Notes: generated by a model not told the origin, from the sequence alone. Counted from the first letter of the stretch, positions 34,547 through 43,457 are shown. The stretch: DNA of 64,000 nucleotides from JBHOQS01 sp042408875 (GCA_042408875.1 JBHOQS010000015.1:1-64000), one strand, 5' to 3'. A program made the numbers and translations.

Positions 34547-35842
34547 TTACGGCCGCACGTGGCCATCGCCCAGGATGATCCACTTATAAGTAGTAATCGC
34601 CTCTAAGCCCATCGGCCCGCGCGCGTGGAGCTTCTGCGTGCTGATACCCACCTCAGCGCCGAGCCCGAACTGCGCCCCGTCGGTGAACTGCGTCGAGGCG
34701 TTGACGTAGACCGCCGCTGCGTCAACCTCCTGGAGGAAGCGCCGCGCCACCCGGTAATCGTTGGTCAGGATCGCCTCGGAATGGCCTGAGCCGTACCGGG
34801 CGATGTGTGCCAGCGCCTCGTCCAGCCCATCAACAACCCTCACCGCCATCGTAAGTGAGAGATACTCCTTGCCCCAATCCTCGTCGGTGGCAGGGCGCAC
34901 ATTGGGCTGGCCTGAAAGGATACGGTAGGACTCCGGACAGCAGTGCATCTCGACACCGGCGGCCACCATCCGGGCGTGCACCAGCGGCAGGGCCTGCTTG
35001 GCGATGGCCCGATCCACCAGCAGCGTATCTAGCGCGTTGCAGATCGTGGGCCGCCGCACCTTAGCGTTGTAGATCACCTCGATCGCCTTCGCCAGATCGG
35101 CCGTGCGCTCAAGAAACGTATGACACACCCCGGCGCCAGTCTCAATTACCGGCACGGTGGCGTTCTCGGCCACGTAGCGGATGAGCTCTGCCCCACCGCG
35201 CGGGATGATCACATCCAGTCCCCCGCGCAGCCGCAGCATCTCGCCCACCACACTGCGGTCAGGCGATTCGATGAGTTGCAACGCCTCCGCCGGAACCCCG
35301 GCCGCGGCGATGGCCTCTCGCAGCACACGCACCAGGGCAATGTTCGAGCGCAGTGCATCCTTGCTCCCGCGCAGCACCGCCGCGTTACCTGCCTTCAGGC
35401 ACAGCGTGCTGATGTCTACCGTAACATTCGGCCTGGCCTCATAGATAACCCCGATCACGCCCAGAGGCACACGTACACGGCCGACCTGAAGCCCGCTAGG
35501 CACGGTGCGCATCTCAATCACTTCACCGACCGGATCGGGCAGGGCAGCGACGTTGAGCATATCGGCGATGATGCCCTCGATGCGCGCGGGGTTGAGGATC
35601 AGCCGGTCTAGCGGCGCCGACGAGCCGCCGTGCCGCGCTTGCTCGATATCCTGGGCGTTGGCAGCCAGGATCTCCCCCTGATGCTCGCGTAGGGCCGCCG
35701 CGGCGCGACGGATCGCCTCGTTCTTCACTGCTGTCGGAAGCCCGGCTAGCACCCGCGCTGCAGCCCGCGCTGCGGTGACCTTTGCACGCAGCTCATCGGA
35801 GACCTGCTGGGTGGCAGGCTGCTCGGTCAACATCGTTGCCAT
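34547..35842 (-). CDS. proA: glutamate-5-semialdehyde dehydrogenase (gamma-glutamyl phosphate reductase)
   Basis: 431 residues, full length. NADPH-dependent second step of proline synthesis. Catalytic C240 lies in ETGAGVCHTF; other family stretches are GVIGVIYEARPNVTVDISTLCLKAGNAAVLRGSK and FTDGAQFGLGAEVGISTQKLHARGPMGLEAITTYKW. proB is not in the window. Two methionines at the start (35842, 35833) are possible; no promoter is clear. Confidence 0.97.
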   Translation of the reverse strand: MATMLTEQPATQQVSDELRAKVTAARAAARVLAGLPTAVKNEAIRRAAAALREHQGEILAANAQDIEQARHGGSSAPLDRLILNPARIEGIIADMLNVAALPDPVGEVIEMRTVPSGLQVGRVRVPLGVIGVIYEARPNVTVDISTLCLKAGNAAVLRGSKDALRSNIALVRVLREAIAAAGVPAEALQLIESPDRSVVGEMLRLRGGLDVIIPRGGAELIRYVAENATVPVIETGAGVCHTFLERTADLAKAIEVIYNAKVRRPTICNALDTLLVDRAIAKQALPLVHARMVAAGVEMHCCPESYRILSGQPNVRPATDEDWGKEYLSLTMAVRVVDGLDEALAHIARYGSGHSEAILTNDYRVARRFLQEVDAAAVYVNASTQFTDGAQFGLGAEVGISTQKLHARGPMGLEAITTYKWIILGDGHVRP

Positions 35843-36295
35843 GGGACTACATCACTCCTGTACCGGAAATATTTTATGTTATGCAGTGCAGTATGGTTGG
35901 TATCCTGTGTCCGCACCCGACCCCAAGGCTGGGTGTGCCTCAATCTCAGAGCGGAAACCCGGCGGGACATGGCTTGAGGGTCCGGTTGGAGCCGGGCGTG
36001 CACGTGCCGCGTCACGTCGGGGCTTTCTCAGTATACCGCGCAGGCACCGGCGGCGCACATGGTACAGTACGCCAACTGAATGCAAGGGCATGGTTCTGGA
36101 CGCATACATTGCCGCTCCCGCGGATCCGCTGCGAGCCCAGAACTCCTCCATGCCCATCCTTTTGCAGTACACTGATCAGTGTACTGCAAAAAGCAACCCG
36201 CGGGAGGCTTCGAAGAGAGGCTGCGGAGCAGTACGGTGTGTCGGTATGATGCTGGGGAAAAGGCGTGAAGTTGGCGTAAAGGTAAGGAGCTCCTT
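35843..36295. other. 453-nt divergent spacer with operator-like palindrome
   Basis: No gene recognised between proA and the substrate-binding protein gene. It contains the 32-bp palindrome at 36160-36191 and otherwise ordinary GC-rich sequence. Confidence 0.5.
36160..36191. promoter_or_regulatory. perfect 32-bp palindrome, operator or bidirectional terminator
   Basis: The half-site TTTTGCAGTACACTGA is followed by its exact complement, centred on TGATCA. It is 105 nt upstream of the sugar-binding protein start. An operator for a LacI-, GntR- or TetR-type regulator is plausible; the A/T flanks and 12-bp stem would also allow a bidirectional terminator. Confidence 0.6.
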
Positions 36296-37651
36296 ATGGA
36301 CACTGTTTACGCCCCGACACTGCACACACTGCGCATGAGCCGTCGTGCCGCTGCCCTGAGCACCATTGCTGCAGCAGGACCCGTGCTCGCCTGCGCCCGA
36401 GCCCAGGCACCGCAACCGGCATCCCCCCAGGAAAGCGCATCGCTCCAACCGGCCATGATCTCCTACCTGGGCCGCGGGAGCACGAACGAGGAAGAAGTCT
36501 ATCGCACTCTGATCGCCTCGTTCGAAGAGAAGCACCCATCCACGAAAGTGCGCATCGAGTGGGCCGGCACCGGCGGCGCAGCCCAAATCTGGGAGAAACT
36601 CCAGACCATGGTCGCCGGTGGCATCCCGCCGGATACCTTCTGGGTGCATAGCTACTCTACCGCAGACCTTGCGGCGAATGAGCTGTTGCTGCCGCTGGCG
36701 CAGTTCTTCAGCAAAGACAAGAGCTTTGATCTCGCGGCCTATTACAAGGCGCCATTAGAGGGCATGTCCTACCAGCAGACAGTCGTGGCCCTGCCCCGGG
36801 AGACCTCCAGCAAGGTGCTGTTTTACAACCGCAATCTGCTGGAGCGTGCCGGCCTTGCTCCCTTTGACAAGGAGTGGACCTGGGACGACTGGCTGGCAGC
36901 GGCGCGCCGGCTCACCAGTGGGGAGGGCGCGGAGCGGGTCTGGGGCACAGCTGCACCGGTGAGCGCCTTCGACGTGATCACCATGATCTGGCAGAACGGC
37001 GGCGAAGCTGTCGATGCCTCCCGTACGAGGTCGCTGTTTGATAGTCGGGAGGCAATCGAGACCGTCCAGTGGATCGCCGACCTACGGTTTAAAGAGCGAG
37101 TTGCACCCACACCGGCCGACTACGCCGGCAGCTCGCTCAACGATCTATTCAAAGGCGCCCGTTTGGCGACCTTTGCCAGCAACCAAGCGCTGGCAATTGA
37201 CCTGTTGCGCAGCAACGTGGCCTTCCCGTGGGACGTTGTGCCGGTGCCGAAGCGCAAGGTCAAGGCCTACGGCGAGGCGTCGTCGGGCCATGGGGTGTAT
37301 AAGGGCACGAAGTACCCTGAGCACGGCTGGCGCCTGGTGCGTTATCTGGCTGATGAAGACGCAGCGCGCGTCTTCGCCCGCTCCGGACTGGTGATACCCG
37401 CGTTCCGCCGGGTCACGGAGTCAGACGTATTTTCCGGCACCCAGATGCCACCGAGCTACAACCGCGTGTGGATCGAGGTGCTAACGTCGGCGCGCTCAAT
37501 GCCGGTGACGCGCAACTGGCTTAAGGTGATCAGCGAGATTGAGCGGACGCTGGCCCCTGTCTGGAGCGGCGAGCTACCGGCCGTCGAAGGATGCCGCAAC
37601 GCCAAGCAAGCGGTGGATCAGACACTTGCGGAGGTACGCGGCCGGGCCTAA
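36296..37651 (+). CDS. ABC transporter sugar-binding lipoprotein (family 1 SBP)
   Basis: 451 residues. N-terminus contains SRRAAALSTIAAAGPVLAC, a twin-arginine-like signal with lipobox VLAC. The body is a MalE-like two-lobe binding protein: VYRTLIASFEEKHPSTKVRIEW, LQTMVAGGIPPDTFWVHS, LFYNRNLLERAGLAP, WTWDDWLAAARRLT, GEASSGHGVYKGTKYPEHGWRLVRYL. Ligand unknown, probably an oligosaccharide. No permease or ATPase genes follow, so it is an orphan or its partners are elsewhere. AAGGAG lies 7 nt before the ATG. Confidence 0.92.
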   Translation: MDTVYAPTLHTLRMSRRAAALSTIAAAGPVLACARAQAPQPASPQESASLQPAMISYLGRGSTNEEEVYRTLIASFEEKHPSTKVRIEWAGTGGAAQIWEKLQTMVAGGIPPDTFWVHSYSTADLAANELLLPLAQFFSKDKSFDLAAYYKAPLEGMSYQQTVVALPRETSSKVLFYNRNLLERAGLAPFDKEWTWDDWLAAARRLTSGEGAERVWGTAAPVSAFDVITMIWQNGGEAVDASRTRSLFDSREAIETVQWIADLRFKERVAPTPADYAGSSLNDLFKGARLATFASNQALAIDLLRSNVAFPWDVVPVPKRKVKAYGEASSGHGVYKGTKYPEHGWRLVRYLADEDAARVFARSGLVIPAFRRVTESDVFSGTQMPPSYNRVWIEVLTSARSMPVTRNWLKVISEIERTLAPVWSGELPAVEGCRNAKQAVDQTLAEVRGRA

Positions 37652-37705
37652 GGCGAGCGCGCGCCGGGCCCGGCTACCGAGGAGCTTTGAGAGACGACCA
37701 GCCAG

Positions 37706-38200
37706 CTAGGCGCTTCGCACGACCTCGCCGGCCGCGAGCTCCGCCGCGCGCTGCTCGGCGCGGCGTGCCTCTTCAGGCTTGCCCAGCGCCTCGTAGATCA
37801 GCGCCAGCAGCCGGTAGGGCGCCGGATCGTCCGGCTTCAGCCGCAGCGCCTCCTGGTACTCGGCGATGGCCTCCTCATACATGCCCCGATAGTGGTACTC
37901 CATACCCAGCAGCGTATGCGCCTCTGGATAATCAGGCCGCAGCTCCAGGGCGCGCTTGAACAGCGCCATCGCCTCGTCGCCCTTCTCACGGGCGAAGTAG
38001 AGCACTCCTAGGTTCAGGTGCGCCTCAGCGTCTAGCGGATTGCGCTCGATCGCGCGCTGGTACTTCTTAATTGCCAGCAGCTCGCGCATGTTGGCCGCGC
38101 GGTCGCCTGGCCCGATACCGTACGGGCGCGGGCTCGACAGCGGTGCGCTGTCGCCCGGCTGTGCCGTGCGCTTCCTGGCATCTAGTTTCTGCGTCGCCAT
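37706..38200 (-). CDS. TPR-repeat protein
   Basis: 164 residues. About three tetratricopeptide repeats (residues 40-145): AIERNPLDAEAHLNLGVLYFAREKGDEAM, ALELRPDYPEAHTLLGMEYHYRGMYEEAI, ALRLKPDDPAPYRLLALIYEALGKPEEA. A basic, disordered N-terminus, no signal peptide. Protein-protein scaffolding; partners unknown. An AT-rich repeat tract lies in its upstream region. Confidence 0.9.
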   Translation of the reverse strand: MATQKLDARKRTAQPGDSAPLSSPRPYGIGPGDRAANMRELLAIKKYQRAIERNPLDAEAHLNLGVLYFAREKGDEAMALFKRALELRPDYPEAHTLLGMEYHYRGMYEEAIAEYQEALRLKPDDPAPYRLLALIYEALGKPEEARRAEQRAAELAAGEVVRSA

Positions 38201-38329
38201 CGGTTCGTACCACCCTCTCTTCCACCGGAGTTGTTGTGGCGGCAGGCGCCGGCCTCACCGCCCGGACACGATCCACACGGACTCCGTGCCACGTCGTCCG
38301 TGTGTGTTTATTCTCCTTGCTTTGTTTTA

Positions 38330-38402
38330 TAGTTAGTTTTTTATTAGTTTAATAGTTTATTAATAGTTTATTAGTTTTACTAATTTATTTAGTTTTCTTT
38401 AG
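38330..38402. repeat. AT-rich repeat tract, unit TAATAGTTTA and variants
   Basis: TAATAGTTTA is exact at 38350 and 38361 (period 11) within 70 nt of nearly pure A/T made of TTAGTTT-like units. This is the most AT-rich stretch of the window and lies upstream of the TPR gene. Confidence 0.88.
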
Positions 38403-38490
38403 TGCACCTCAAGATGCGCCCTGTCGACGCCCCGCGTCGGATACACCCCGCCGAGACGCCCTACCGAGCACATGCATGGAGCGTGCAACG

Positions 38491-38916
38491 CTAGGCTGCC
38501 TCGCCGTTGAGCCGGCCAGCCACGAACCTGGCCAGCGCAGCCAGCGTCTCGTTCACGCCGTAGTCGGTGGACATGGCGCCCAGTCTGGCGGCAATATCCC
38601 GGCAGCTATAGCCCTGGCGGTAGAGCGTCACAATGAGCGGCAGGCGCTCGACGTACCGTTCCAGGCCTCGCACATCTTGCCGGCCGCGAAGCTCGGCCAC
38701 ATACTGCGGCAGGTCGGCAAGCACCTCACCGAGCTGCTCCAACATCTGCGGAGCATATCTCTCCTGCACATCACAGCAGCCTCGCAGGTGCGCCAGCACA
38801 TCGGCTGCCGTCACCCCGTCGTCCATGCCGTCAGGCGGTCGCGCTGGCGCACACACCGGCCCGCCGACCGGCAGGCCCAACACCCGTACCCAGCGCAGCA
38901 CGTTGCCCAGTCTCAT
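38491..38916 (-). CDS. small HTH-like protein of unknown function behind a c-di-AMP riboswitch
   Basis: 141 residues from the ATG at 38916, preceded by AGGGGGAGGTGG. No signal peptide. Residues 35-90 look helical (AADVLAHLRGC, APQMLEQLGEVLADLPQYVAELRG), and residues 94-113 (LIVTLYRQGYSCRDIAARLG) resemble a helix-turn-helix. I do not recognise the family. It is the first gene downstream of the riboswitch at 39119-39236 on the same strand, so its expression is probably set by cyclic di-AMP. Confidence 0.7.
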   Translation of the reverse strand: MRLGNVLRWVRVLGLPVGGPVCAPARPPDGMDDGVTAADVLAHLRGCCDVQERYAPQMLEQLGEVLADLPQYVAELRGRQDVRGLERYVERLPLIVTLYRQGYSCRDIAARLGAMSTDYGVNETLAALARFVAGRLNGEAA

Positions 38917-39068
38917 CACTCCACCTCCCCCTGTATAGAGCACACGTTGCGTGATACCCCTGGTGCGGTGGTGCCTGATGGCACGTCTGCTGCGGAAGCC
39001 TGCCTCAGGCTGCCCGGGGCGGCCGCTGGCGCTCTCCCGCAAACGCTGCAGAAAACGCCCCAGAACAC

Positions 39069-39118
39069 AAAGAGCCTGTCAGATGGGTAGCCAGATGCCG
39101 CCACCAGACAAGCTCTTT
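39069..39118 (-). promoter_or_regulatory. expression-platform hairpin of the riboswitch
   Basis: AAAGAGCTTGTC (39118-39107, minus strand) pairs with GACAGGCTCTTT (39080-39069) over 12 bp with one G-U pair and a 26-nt loop. It begins where the aptamer's closing helix ends and could act as the terminator or anti-terminator. The U-tract after it is weak (TTGTGTTCTGG). Confidence 0.5.
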
Positions 39119-39236
39119 CGAAGCCTGCGGGGTTAGCTGACGGGTTCGGACAGAAAGAGTTGCCCCCCGGCTCCTCGCCGGTTCACCCCAAGGATGGTGG
39201 GCCCCCCGCCCTCCGCCGCGCGGAGGCTCGGCTATG
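39119..39236 (-). ncRNA. c-di-AMP (ydaO/yuaA-type) riboswitch aptamer
   Basis: On the minus strand two blocks match the riboswitch as I know it from actinobacterial rpfA and Bacillus ydaO leaders: CCCACCATCCTTGGGGTGAA (39201-39182) and CCGAACCCGTCAGCTAACC (39149-39131), the latter followed by CCGCAGGC. Between them lie a hairpin CCGGCGAGGAGCCGG and CAACTCTTTCTGT. The 5' AGCC (39233-39230) can pair with the 3' GGCT (39125-39122) as P1, and CCTCCGC/GCGGAGG forms the next helix. The family senses cyclic di-AMP and usually turns off wall-hydrolase or osmotic genes on binding. The identification rests on sequence blocks; boundaries are approximate. Confidence 0.88.
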
Positions 39237-39305
39237 TTGGTTTGATCAGCATCCAGCCCACCGGCCAGATGCGACGTGGCGAACTTTGTTTACTTTTTCA
39301 CAATC

Positions 39306-39334
39306 AGTATAGCGACCTCAGTACGAGATTGCAA
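39306..39334 (-). promoter_or_regulatory. sigma-70-type promoter of the riboswitch transcript
   Basis: On the minus strand TTGCAA (39334-39329), a 17-nt spacer and TATACT (39311-39306). Transcription would start near 39299, about 65 nt before the aptamer. The best-formed promoter in the window. Confidence 0.75.
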
Positions 39335-39732
39335 CTACCGGGACCCGAACAAGGAAAAACAAGCTAAAAGCTATGCCCGGCAGGCGTGCGGCCGCGGTCG
39401 GCTACCGCACAGCCGCAGCCAACGATGAGCCCGCCTGCACTTTCGGCGGGACGTGCCGACTATTAATTACAGACGCCTCTGCACAGCGGCTGCATCGCCT
39501 GCCGGGCCTGCGCCGTGGACCCGTTAAGGGCGGCAGCGGACAGCCTCGGGAGCAGTACAATTATCCTGTGCATCGCAGATCTCTGGCACACGCATCCGTG
39601 CGGCACGCCGCACGGAAATCCGGACCATACTCCGGTATGATCCAGGGCGCATGCGCTCGATGTGTATGGGGCTGCTCGACACGCTGACAGCTACACCGGT
39701 AGATACCTGGTAGATACCTATCTGACAGACAC
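39335..39732. other. 398-nt spacer before tgt
   Basis: No gene recognised. It ends with the tandem repeat at 39698-39719, 13 nt before the tgt start. Confidence 0.45.
39698..39719. repeat. perfect 11-bp tandem duplication, unit GGTAGATACCT
   Basis: Exact copies 39698-39708 and 39709-39719 just before the tgt GTG. No Shine-Dalgarno is visible between repeat and start. Confidence 0.92.
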
Positions 39733-40989
39733 GTGGAAACATTTACGTTTACGCTTGAGCACCGCTGTCCGGGCACGCAGGCGCGGGCTGGAGTATTCTC
39801 TACGCCCCACGGCCCGGTGCGCACGCCGGCGTTTATGCCGGTCGGCACCCAGGCAACTGTGAAGAGCCTGTCCCCGGAGGAGCTCCGCGAGGCCGGCGCG
39901 CAGATCATCCTCGCCAACGCCTATCACCTGCTGCTCCGGCCTGGACCGGAGATCATCGCCCGGCTGGGCGGGCTGCACCGCTTCATGGGCTGGGACGGGC
40001 CGATCCTGACCGATAGCGGCGGGTTTCAGGTGTTTAGCCTGGGCAGGCTGCGCCGGGTGACTGACGAGGGGGTCTGGTTCCGCTCGCATATCGATGGCTC
40101 GGAGCACTTTGTCGGACCTGAGCGAGCGATCGAGATCCAGGAGGCGCTGGGAGCCGATATCATCATGGCTTTCGATGAGTGTACGCCGCAGCCGAACACC
40201 CATGAGGCCGACGCCGCAGCACTGCGGCGCACCCATCGCTGGGCCGAGCGTTGCCTCGCCGCACACCGGCGCGCAGACCAAGCGCTCTTCCTGATCGTGC
40301 AAGGCGGCATCTGGCCCGACCTCCGCCGCGAGAGCGCGCGCTTTTTGGCGAGCCTGGATGCACCAGGCTACGCTCTCGGCGGCCTGAGTGTTGGAGAGCC
40401 AAAGGAGATCATGTTGGAGATCCTGGAGGTCACCGTACCGCTCCTGCCTGCCGACCGCCCGCGCTACTTGATGGGGGTCGGCGCGCCGGAGGACCTGTTC
40501 GAGGCAGTAGCCCGTGGCATTGACCTGTTCGACTGCGTGCTCCAGACGCGCGTGGCACGCAACGGCGCAGTGTACACGCTCGACGGTCGGGTCAACGTGC
40601 GCACAGCAGCGTGGCGCGACGATGGCGGGCCGATCGACCCCTGGTGCGACTGTTACACCTGCCGGCGCTTCTCGCGAGCTTACTTGCACCACCTGTTCAA
40701 GTGCGAGGAGCTGCTGGGGTATCGTCTGGCAAGCATCCATAACGTGCGGTGGACGATCAAACTTATGGAGACGATACGCACTGCTATTGCGCGCGGCACC
40801 TTCCCTAAGTTCCGGCAGGAATTCCTGGCGCGCTATCGCACCACCGATCAGGAGGCACGCCGGGAGCAGAAGGCCCGCTGGCTGGCGGCGCGCGAACGCG
40901 TCCTGAGTGCAGCACCATCAGCTGAAGACCGTGCTGGAGACCCCGCTGCGGAGGACGAACCAGGCGAGCGGGGCGGGCAAGACGTGTAA
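39733..40989 (+). CDS. tgt: tRNA-guanine transglycosylase
   Basis: 418 residues. Exchanges G34 for preQ1/queuine in tRNAs of His, Asp, Asn and Tyr. Zinc site C305, C307, C310 (CDCYTC) and H336; substrate motifs DSGGFQVFSL, GGLSVGEPKEIM and DLFDCVLQTRVARNGAVYT with the Asp nucleophile. GTG start without obvious ribosome site. The last 30 residues are a charged extension. No other queuosine genes are in the window. Confidence 0.97.
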   Translation: METFTFTLEHRCPGTQARAGVFSTPHGPVRTPAFMPVGTQATVKSLSPEELREAGAQIILANAYHLLLRPGPEIIARLGGLHRFMGWDGPILTDSGGFQVFSLGRLRRVTDEGVWFRSHIDGSEHFVGPERAIEIQEALGADIIMAFDECTPQPNTHEADAAALRRTHRWAERCLAAHRRADQALFLIVQGGIWPDLRRESARFLASLDAPGYALGGLSVGEPKEIMLEILEVTVPLLPADRPRYLMGVGAPEDLFEAVARGIDLFDCVLQTRVARNGAVYTLDGRVNVRTAAWRDDGGPIDPWCDCYTCRRFSRAYLHHLFKCEELLGYRLASIHNVRWTIKLMETIRTAIARGTFPKFRQEFLARYRTTDQEARREQKARWLAARERVLSAAPSAEDRAGDPAAEDEPGERGGQDV

Positions 40990-41101
40990 TGGCCGGCGTG
41001 GGTGGAGTGGCATACTGCTTGCTTTGGGGAAGATGTGGCCGTGAGAGGCCCTGAGAGAGCATGCACGGCCATGGCGGCAGGTCACAGACGGAGGACGAGC
41101 G

Positions 41102-41332
41102 ATGCAGAGTAGTCGGGAGGTTCAGCGAACACCAGCTGCGTCGTTTCAAGAGTGGCGCAGCATTGAGCCATTGCTAGAGGCCGGCTTCAGCTTCGAGCAG
41201 GCCCTGCGCCTGCTCAAGGTGCGCGCCGCGTACCGGCTGGAAGTGGAGCGCCGACGGCTGGAGGCTGATCGGCGGATGGAGTTCGTGCGCTGGCTTGTGG
41301 TCACGGGCCGGCTGAGCGAGTTCTTCGCCTGA
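41102..41332 (+). CDS. small helical protein of unknown function
   Basis: 76 residues, preceded by GGAGGACGAGCG. Predicted helical: SIEPLLEAGFSFEQALRLLKVRAAYRLEVERRRLEADRRMEFVRWLVVTGRLSEFF, with many Arg/Glu, so an amphipathic coiled coil. No recognised family. It lies 112 nt downstream of tgt on the same strand and may be in its transcript. Confidence 0.65.
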   Translation: MQSSREVQRTPAASFQEWRSIEPLLEAGFSFEQALRLLKVRAAYRLEVERRRLEADRRMEFVRWLVVTGRLSEFFA

Positions 41333-41399
41333 GTCTAAACATGCAAGCTACGTTTCCGACACGTGTCTATACCCACTGGGGTTAAACCCGCTGCTGCCG

Positions 41400-41419
41400 G
41401 GCACGCAGCTCCGCGTGCC
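41400..41419. terminator. possible terminator hairpin in convergent spacer
   Basis: GGCACGC/GCGTGCC with a 6-nt loop between two convergent genes. No T-tract. Confidence 0.35.
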
Positions 41420-41475
41420 TGACCCCGGCTCTGCTCCCGGCACCGGTGCAGAACGCGCTCCTGGCGCCGCTACCT

Positions 41476-41988
41476 TCAGCGCACCAGCAGGTCGGCATAG
41501 CGACCCACGTAATAGAGCAACGGCCGCCCATCAACGCCAAACTCGGCCGCGACCACCAGTCCTACAAAAATAGAATGGTCGCCGCCGGCATACGTGGCGT
41601 GCAGCCGGCAATCCAGCCACCCCAGTGCTCCCTCGATAAGCGGCGCCCCAGTCGCAGCGGTGTGGTAGGGCACACCGCTGAAGCGCGCATCGACCAGCGG
41701 CGCTCGCCCGGCGAACCGCTCGGCCAGGAACTCTTGGTCCGCCGAGAGAATGCTCACCCCGAAGAGGCCGCTCTCTTCGACGAGATCGTGGCTATGCAGC
41801 AGCTTGTCCAGACAGACCAACACCAGCGGCGGGTCATACGATACCCAGGTAAAGCTGTTCACGGTCACGCCGTGAAAGCCCGCGTCAGTGCGTGTCGTCA
41901 CCACTGCCACGCCCGTGGCGAAGCGAGAGGCTACCCGGCGGACGGTGCCGGGATCGGCGGGCGATCGGCCCGGCTCTGGCTGCGCCAT
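41476..41988 (-). CDS. flavin reductase family protein (FMN-binding split barrel)
   Basis: 170 residues. Signature RRVASRFATGVAVVTTRTDAGFHGVTVNSFTWVSYDPPLVLVCLD is that of the flavin reductase (HpaC/Flavoredoxin-like) split barrel, with GVSILSADQEFLAERFAG and DHSIFVGLVVAAE following. Usually supplies reduced FMN/FAD to a monooxygenase. Which one is unknown; the F420-type LLM oxidoreductase of this window is 14 kb away. Confidence 0.92.
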   Translation of the reverse strand: MAQPEPGRSPADPGTVRRVASRFATGVAVVTTRTDAGFHGVTVNSFTWVSYDPPLVLVCLDKLLHSHDLVEESGLFGVSILSADQEFLAERFAGRAPLVDARFSGVPYHTAATGAPLIEGALGWLDCRLHATYAGGDHSIFVGLVVAAEFGVDGRPLLYYVGRYADLLVR

Positions 41989-41992
41989 CGTC

Positions 41993-42490
41993 TCACTCCT
42001 CCCGGCCTTTCCGCTCCAGTGCGTGCTTGATTTCGGTCAGCGTCTCGTTCATCCGGAAGAACAGGATAAGCAGCTCACAGTAAATGCGCACCACCAGCGG
42101 GCCCAGGACGAGGACCGCAAGCCCGGTGAGCAACCTATCACTCTGGCCGGTGAAAAGCGAGGCGAGGATAATGCCGATGCCGGCCAGGATACACAGGCCG
42201 ACGCCGATCCAGAAGAGCAGCCAGATGATCACCGGCGTGATCATCGTGCGAAAGACAAGGAAGTCGGCCAAGAGGCTCATCTGCGGTGCGGGCGTCGCAG
42301 GCTCTGGGCGGCGCAGCGGAACCCCCGTATTTGCCGGCAGGATGTGCTCGCCGGAGGCTGCCAAGTAGCCTGCGCCCGGCGGAGCCAGCGCCCGCGGCGC
42401 GCCGCCGGAAGATCCCGCCTTCGGGCGGCCGCAGGTCGGGCAATAGTTCGCCGTATCAGGAAGCACTGCGCCACACCCCATGCAATACAT
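41993..42490 (-). CDS. zinc-ribbon membrane protein with DUF4282-like domain
   Basis: 165 residues. An N-terminal zinc ribbon (CMGCGAVLPDTANYCPTCGRP, two CxxC knuckles) is linked by a Pro-rich segment to two or three membrane helices (about 80-103, 112-135) and the ending RIYCELLILFFRMNETLTEIKHAL, which resembles DUF4282. Function unknown. It ends 4 nt upstream of the flavin reductase start, so the two form an operon. Confidence 0.8.
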   Translation of the reverse strand: MYCMGCGAVLPDTANYCPTCGRPKAGSSGGAPRALAPPGAGYLAASGEHILPANTGVPLRRPEPATPAPQMSLLADFLVFRTMITPVIIWLLFWIGVGLCILAGIGIILASLFTGQSDRLLTGLAVLVLGPLVVRIYCELLILFFRMNETLTEIKHALERKGREE

Positions 42491-42523
42491 CGTCGCTTCT
42501 CATCTTCTGCGCTATTTGCGTAG

Positions 42524-43373
42524 CTAGTGCGCAGTCCACACTCCCCACCGTCCCGCAGCATCAGATGATCCCATGAGCAGCCGTGGCTTCAAGCTGGTGA
42601 GGCGCTCGTAGTCCTGAAGCACGGCTTCCACAGCCTCGTCCGGCTGGCCGGCCGGGCTGCCGTCGCTGCGCACGAGCACTGCCACCGTGCCCCCTGAGCC
42701 ACCGCCGGTGATTTTCGCGCCCAGGATGCCCCATGCCAGCCCGTGTCGCCGGAGCAGGCCGACCAATAGATCAGTCTCGCGGGCGCCCAGGCCGCAGAGC
42801 TTACTATAGCTCCAGTGCGAGGCGTACATCAGCCAGCCGGCTCGCTCCATAGCCCGCGGGTCACCTGCCGCAGCTCGTTCGAGCAGCTGCCGGAAACGCT
42901 CAACCCGTGCGTTCTCGTACACTGGATGGGCTGTGGCGGCGCGCACGCTATAGCGCTCGTCGGGATTGACGCGGGTGGCCTCATCGCCGGTTTCGCCGTA
43001 CTGGGTCAGGAAGTCGCGGCCAGCCAGCTTTGCCGGCAGCACAGCGCGCCAGCGAGCGTAGAACTCCCGCGGCGATATGCTACACAGGTAGCCACCGGCC
43101 AGTTCGCTTCCGTTGTCCAGGATCATCCGCCGGCCTACGAACGTGGCGACCCGCGCACGCGAGCGGCAGTTCCAATACGAGCGCGCCAGAGTAGTCGGCG
43201 ATGCCGCCCATCACATCGAGCCGGCCTGGCGCCCGCGCTATCCCGATCGGCGTGTCTCCTTTCGAATCAGTCGCGGGCCCGGCTACGCAATTCCTCATAG
43301 AAATCTGCAAGCTCCTGCGCGGCGCTGCCAGCCCCGGCCGCGACAACGAGAACTGGGGAACGCTGCATCTCAC
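42524..43373 (-). pseudogene. decayed GHMP sugar kinase (L-arabinokinase/galactokinase-like)
   Basis: Three fragments in different frames are homologous to one protein. Near 43265-43350 one frame reads GAGSAAQELADFYEELRSRARD; the next frame (to about 43150) reads APGRLDVMGGIADYSGALVLELPLA, the N-terminal substrate motif; the third (43150 to 42524) reads ATFVGRRMILDNG ... GETGDEATRVNPDERYSVRAATAHPVYENARVERF ... LGAKITGGGSGGTVAVL, the C-terminal half. The middle part of about 200 residues, with the ATP-binding glycine loop, is absent, so frameshifts plus an internal deletion have inactivated it. The VRAATAHPVYEN stretch resembles arabinokinases. It follows the GH51 gene, fitting arabinose use. 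Confidence 0.8.
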
Positions 43374-43430
43374 CTCTGCTTATGCGCTATGTCGTGTCTT
43401 CCCGGCAGGTTGCCGTGCCAGACCGCCGGA

Positions 43431-43457
43431 CGCCGGGCTGCCTCAGGCAGCCCGGCG
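43431..43457. terminator. strong hairpin between GH51 gene and kinase remnant
   Basis: CGCCGGGCTGCCT and its exact complement flank a single base (13-bp arms). No T-tract follows on either strand. It would terminate or stabilise the GH51 transcript. Confidence 0.6.

Noticed and set aside
38330..38402. Replication origin or plasmid iteron array
   Set aside because: AT-rich repeats, but no DnaA boxes, no dnaA/rep/par gene; it matches the general spacer-repeat habit.
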